Shown here: in pieces, positions 60,860 to 64,000 of the stretch | How the letters are laid out: every line of letters starts with the position of its first letter | Position numbering within the stretch: the stretch's first letter is position 1 | Assembly: GCA_037043235.1 (NCBI GenBank) | Contig: JAWRVZ010000048.1 | Location: 3,417,501-3,481,500, forward strand | DNA length: 64,000 nt | Reading direction: 5' to 3' | From: Rhodeus uyekii | Taxonomy: Eukaryota > Chordata > Actinopteri > Cypriniformes > Acheilognathidae | Translations under genes and position numbers: made by a program | Notes under the pieces: model-generated | Database searches by the model: none | Seen by the model: only the letters and a program-made list of their open reading frames with translations | Told to the model about the DNA's origin: nothing

Positions 60860-61400
60860 TCATATGCTCCGCTCGGAGGCGGAGCATTCCGTATCATGCA
60901 CAGATAACCAGGCTATTTTGGGGAGTTTCGGGAAAGTTTACCCGTTAATATAACACATCTCTCACAGTTTCGCGATCCCCGCATGTTTGTGCATAGTTAT
61001 CAATTAGTTTATGGCCATAGCTCTCGCTGTTGGCTTTCGCGATCCCCGCAGTAGGCGGAGTTTCAGTAGTTCGCGGGAATTACCATAGTTACATCACTAG
61101 TGTACATCTTGACAGGAGTTGTATGGCGAAAGAGATTAAGTGACCTGCTGTGTCCTTATCAATGGAGTCGCTTAGCATACACGCCTACGGCGCATGTGGT
61201 GATTTACAATGCATTTGGTCACTTTGCAATGCACATGTACGTCGAGCGCTCTGTTATCTGGCGTAAAACCATTAAACAGGACATCCCGCGGACTTCCTGA
61301 ACTTAAAATTTCGGCGTACACTGGCGATTTTCGGACGTAAATTACGCCCGGACGCCCGTTAACGGAGGCGCTGCTTCAAATGGGGGACCATTGTCTGATT
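60860..61400. other. CpG-rich patch of unknown nature
   Basis: CpGs are frequent here although the flanks are AT-rich. It contains a 9-bp-arm hairpin (ATGCTCCGC / GCGGAGCAT, 60864-60887) and an exact 16-bp direct repeat TTTCGCGATCCCCGCA at 60968-60983 and 61035-61050, plus GTAAATTACGCCCGGACGCC. I see no convincing exon. A young transposon fragment or a regulatory CpG island are both possible. Confidence 0.4.
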
Positions 61401-62361
61401 CCAGACTTTCATCCGGGCCATGGGACATGAAGCGGCATTTAACAATTTCTACAGTTTAAAGTGAGAAGCGCATCAAAACAACGGAGAGGTTCACACCACA
61501 AGTTGGCCCATACTTTTCTTAAGAGACAAATCTGGAGTCCCAGTGTGTTTCTCAGTGCCAAAAGCCTTCTACCAGTGGGTGACTAAGCATAAAAAAATAA
61601 ATACATAATAAACATAGCCTGATAAAATATCTGATTTCACCTTTTATATTCATATTCAGTTGGGAGGAATATGTACTTCCACTGGAAACTATTGGTAAAA
61701 TAAAATGTCTCTCGGGGTTAAGATTCTCATCTTTGATAAATATTTTGTGTTTAAGACTTTTTTTCTTTTACAAAGTACTCCACTGATGTAGATAGCAGGT
61801 CTAAAACGGTAATGCCCCGACATCTACTGGGATGGAAATATAGAGACCGGAGCTCTTGGAACTTTAACTGAAAACCCCTGAGACTTATGGCGAGTCAAAG
61901 AAAGCAGGAGGGCTTCACGAATGAGACCTGGACAAGCTATATACTGATGCAAAGATTTATATAGCAACTCAAGAAACCTGAAAGGGTAAATCTCATGTCT
62001 GAGCATGTAAACAAGTCACATTGAACCCCAAAAATAAATATAGCCCAAAAAATCGATGTTAATACTTTTGCAATGAAGACATATAAGGCTATTTAATGGA
62101 TGAGCATTTGTGTATGTTTTTAGCATGATGTAACAAATTGCTAGCGCATCTTAGAACAGGGTTCCTCAAATCTCTGGATAGTTTATCTCCAACCCTCTTC
62201 AAACACAAAGTCTTCAGAGTTACTATAAAACTCTGCAGGACTGGATTTGAACAACCCTGTTTTGAAAAGTTGCGAACATTACACATGTTGCTAACATTTT
62301 CCAGTATGTTGCAAGCATGCTTTAGTCTGGTACATGCTGGAGTGTATTATAGTGGTACATA

Positions 62362-62990
62362 TTATAGTATTCAAGATTCAAGAGTTTTATTTGTCGCATA
62401 CACAGATTTATAGGATATACAGCTGTCAGTGAAATGTGAACAGGTCCAATCCATGGACAGTGCAAATTAACAGTTATTAAAAAAAACAAATTTTTTTTTT
62501 TTTTTTTTTACAAAACACACAAGAGGAAATTACAATAGAAATAAGATTAAAAAGTACTATGTATATGTAGAATTATAAATAAATCAAGTAAGTGAAGGGT
62601 GAAATAAAATAAGTAAATAATAAGTGAAAAAATAAGTGTAAAAAGCTGTGCAATAAGTAAAACTGTAGACTTACAAATAAGTGGTTACTTATAAATAAGT
62701 GATTAGCAGAATGTAGAATAATTATGTGCAAATAAGTTATAACAGGTTGTTACATAGTAACAATAAGAACAAAGTGCAGTGCAGTGTCAGTATAATGTCA
62801 GTGTGTGTATGTTTATCCTGGAGTGAAGTGAAGTCACGTGATGTTAGTGACAGCGTTCAGGAGTCTGATGGCCTGGGGGAAGAAACTCTTCCTGAGTCTC
62901 TCAGTTTTGGCCATCAGGCTTCGGAAGCGCTTACCAGAGGGCAGCCGGGTGAAGCGAGGGTTTGCGGGGTGATAAGTGTCCTTGATTATT
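62362..62990 (-). repeat. Retroposon-like dispersed repeat
   Basis: It begins ATTCAAGATTCAAGAGTTTT and ATTTGTCGCATACACAG, continues through AT-rich AAGTAAATAA repeats, and has GTTCAGGAGTCTGATGGCCT, GGGGGAAGAAACTCTTCCTG and GCTTACCAGAGGGCAGC. These blocks recur in teleost genomes as reverse-oriented parts of a retroposon-like family. The orientation call rests on the TTTATT start resembling a reversed polyadenylation end. Confidence 0.5.
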
Positions 62991-64000
62991 TTTGTAGCTC
63001 TACTTTTGCAACATTTACTGGTTTAGCATATTATTGATGTGATTTAAGACATTGATAGCGTGATTTATGACATGTTAGCATTATTTTGGATGTTGGTAGC
63101 ATGTTGCTAACTTGTTTGTAGCACAGTTATTACATTGTTTCTAACAAGATTTTGCACGTTGATAACATGTCTCTAACATATTTGCTAGCCTTTGCATAGA
63201 TGGATGGAGATGAAACACAAGAGCTTGTGTTTGAATGTTTTGACCTCTTCAATGGCAATCTATGGGATTTTCAGAGCAGATATTAGAGACTATACCAGCT
63301 TTTCTTCCTTGCAAGAATTTCCTTGCAGAACAAGCTCTCACGTCTCTAGAGTCCTCTGAAGACTCCCTCTTCAATTAATTTCCACCAGCATCTTTGAAAG
63401 GGATCATAAAACTCATAGACGAGTGCGAGCCACTGCTTATCTGGAGTGACATGGGCTTTTAGAGTTTCACATTTTAGAGATACACACAGCGCAACGTATG
63501 CATTGCATCGTTTATTTATGACAGGACAAGCTGGCGTTTCTGAAGAAGAATTGGCAAAGTGCATGCTGTAAACAATGATGTAAACTTGATGCAACTTTCG
63601 ACTCAAGTAAATCAGACACTGATTAAGAAAATGCTTTTTGTACTGTATTCGTTGTCGTCTTGTGGGGTCGTTGCATGCCACATTTGTAACATATCTCTTA
63701 ATTAAAGTGCTCAGCTAATTTTCACTTAAAGCGATAAGAATTTTACCCATATGCCGTCTGGCCTGCAACCTAATTAAAGAGTTATGGCATCCTCGCAATT
63801 ACTCTTCAGAAGTCCTCCCACAACTTTAAACAAACTTCAGCCATCTCTTAATGCCAGCGCAGTGAATCCTCACTCCCACAGCCACAGATACCATCCATCT
63901 CATCTCCCCTGACCACAAAGAGCTGGAGATCAATGCGAGCCAATTAAAGGCATCTTCTTTATTTAAAAGCCCAGCGCAGATACTTCCATTCGGCAGCACG

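Noticed and set aside
63346..63681. 111-residue minus-strand frame as a small gene
   Set aside because: No signal peptide, motif or family resemblance, and the length is within chance expectation for a 64-kb window.

Overview
The window is vertebrate nuclear DNA, most probably from a cyprinid (carp- or zebrafish-like) fish. It is AT-rich and carries long (AT)n, (CA)n, (GAAA)n, (ATCT)n and (ATGG)n arrays, many copies of one tRNA-derived SINE, and several small DNA-transposon families that I associate with cyprinid genomes. There is no prokaryotic organisation (no operons or dense reading frames). Almost every long open frame is a chance frame or a microsatellite translation.

The one convincing protein-coding segment is the first coding exon of a glypican on the minus strand (23781 down to 23625). 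It encodes a signal peptide and the N-terminal glypican motif, and ends at a canonical splice donor. Glypican-6 fits best and glypican-1 is the main alternative. A CpG-rich 5' flank (about 23665-24190) lies just upstream. On this reading 1-23624 is the start of a long intron 1, and about 24236-64000 is 5' flanking or intergenic DNA. No second exon or second gene was recognised.

Otherwise the window is a mosaic of mobile elements and simple repeats. In 1-23.6 kb: a 112-bp minisatellite (1930-2890), SINEs, a perfect hairpin (8875-8909), a degenerate minisatellite (12612-12985), a 1.1-kb (ATGG)n higher-order array (13577-14716), a mariner-like element (15944-16641) inserted into an older repeat, and dense microsatellites (16.3-19.4 kb). 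In 23.6-26.3 kb: the glypican exon, a duplicated 80-bp flank segment, AT and GAAA arrays, and a hAT element with a perfect 8-bp target duplication (25102-26220). In 27-44 kb: retroposon-like fragments, a SINE nested in a MITE (30070-30385), a MITE with a 330-bp internal duplication (31656-32650), a hAT nested in a Harbinger-like element (33469-34138), and a foldback element (42746-42945). In 44-60 kb: a cluster of LTR-like units, two with clean 5-bp target duplications (52654-53036 and 59567-59978), a second mariner-like element (50166-50776) and a decayed Tc1-like transposon (53040-54055). The last 4 kb hold a CpG-rich patch of unknown nature and a retroposon-like repeat.

The genes do not form a pathway here. 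The value of the window is the glypican promoter and first exon, and a readable order of transposon insertions. I found no evidence of a new functional system. The most unusual items are the nested transposons, the duplicated and palindromic DNA just upstream of the glypican exon, and the unexplained CpG-rich segment at 60.86-61.4 kb.
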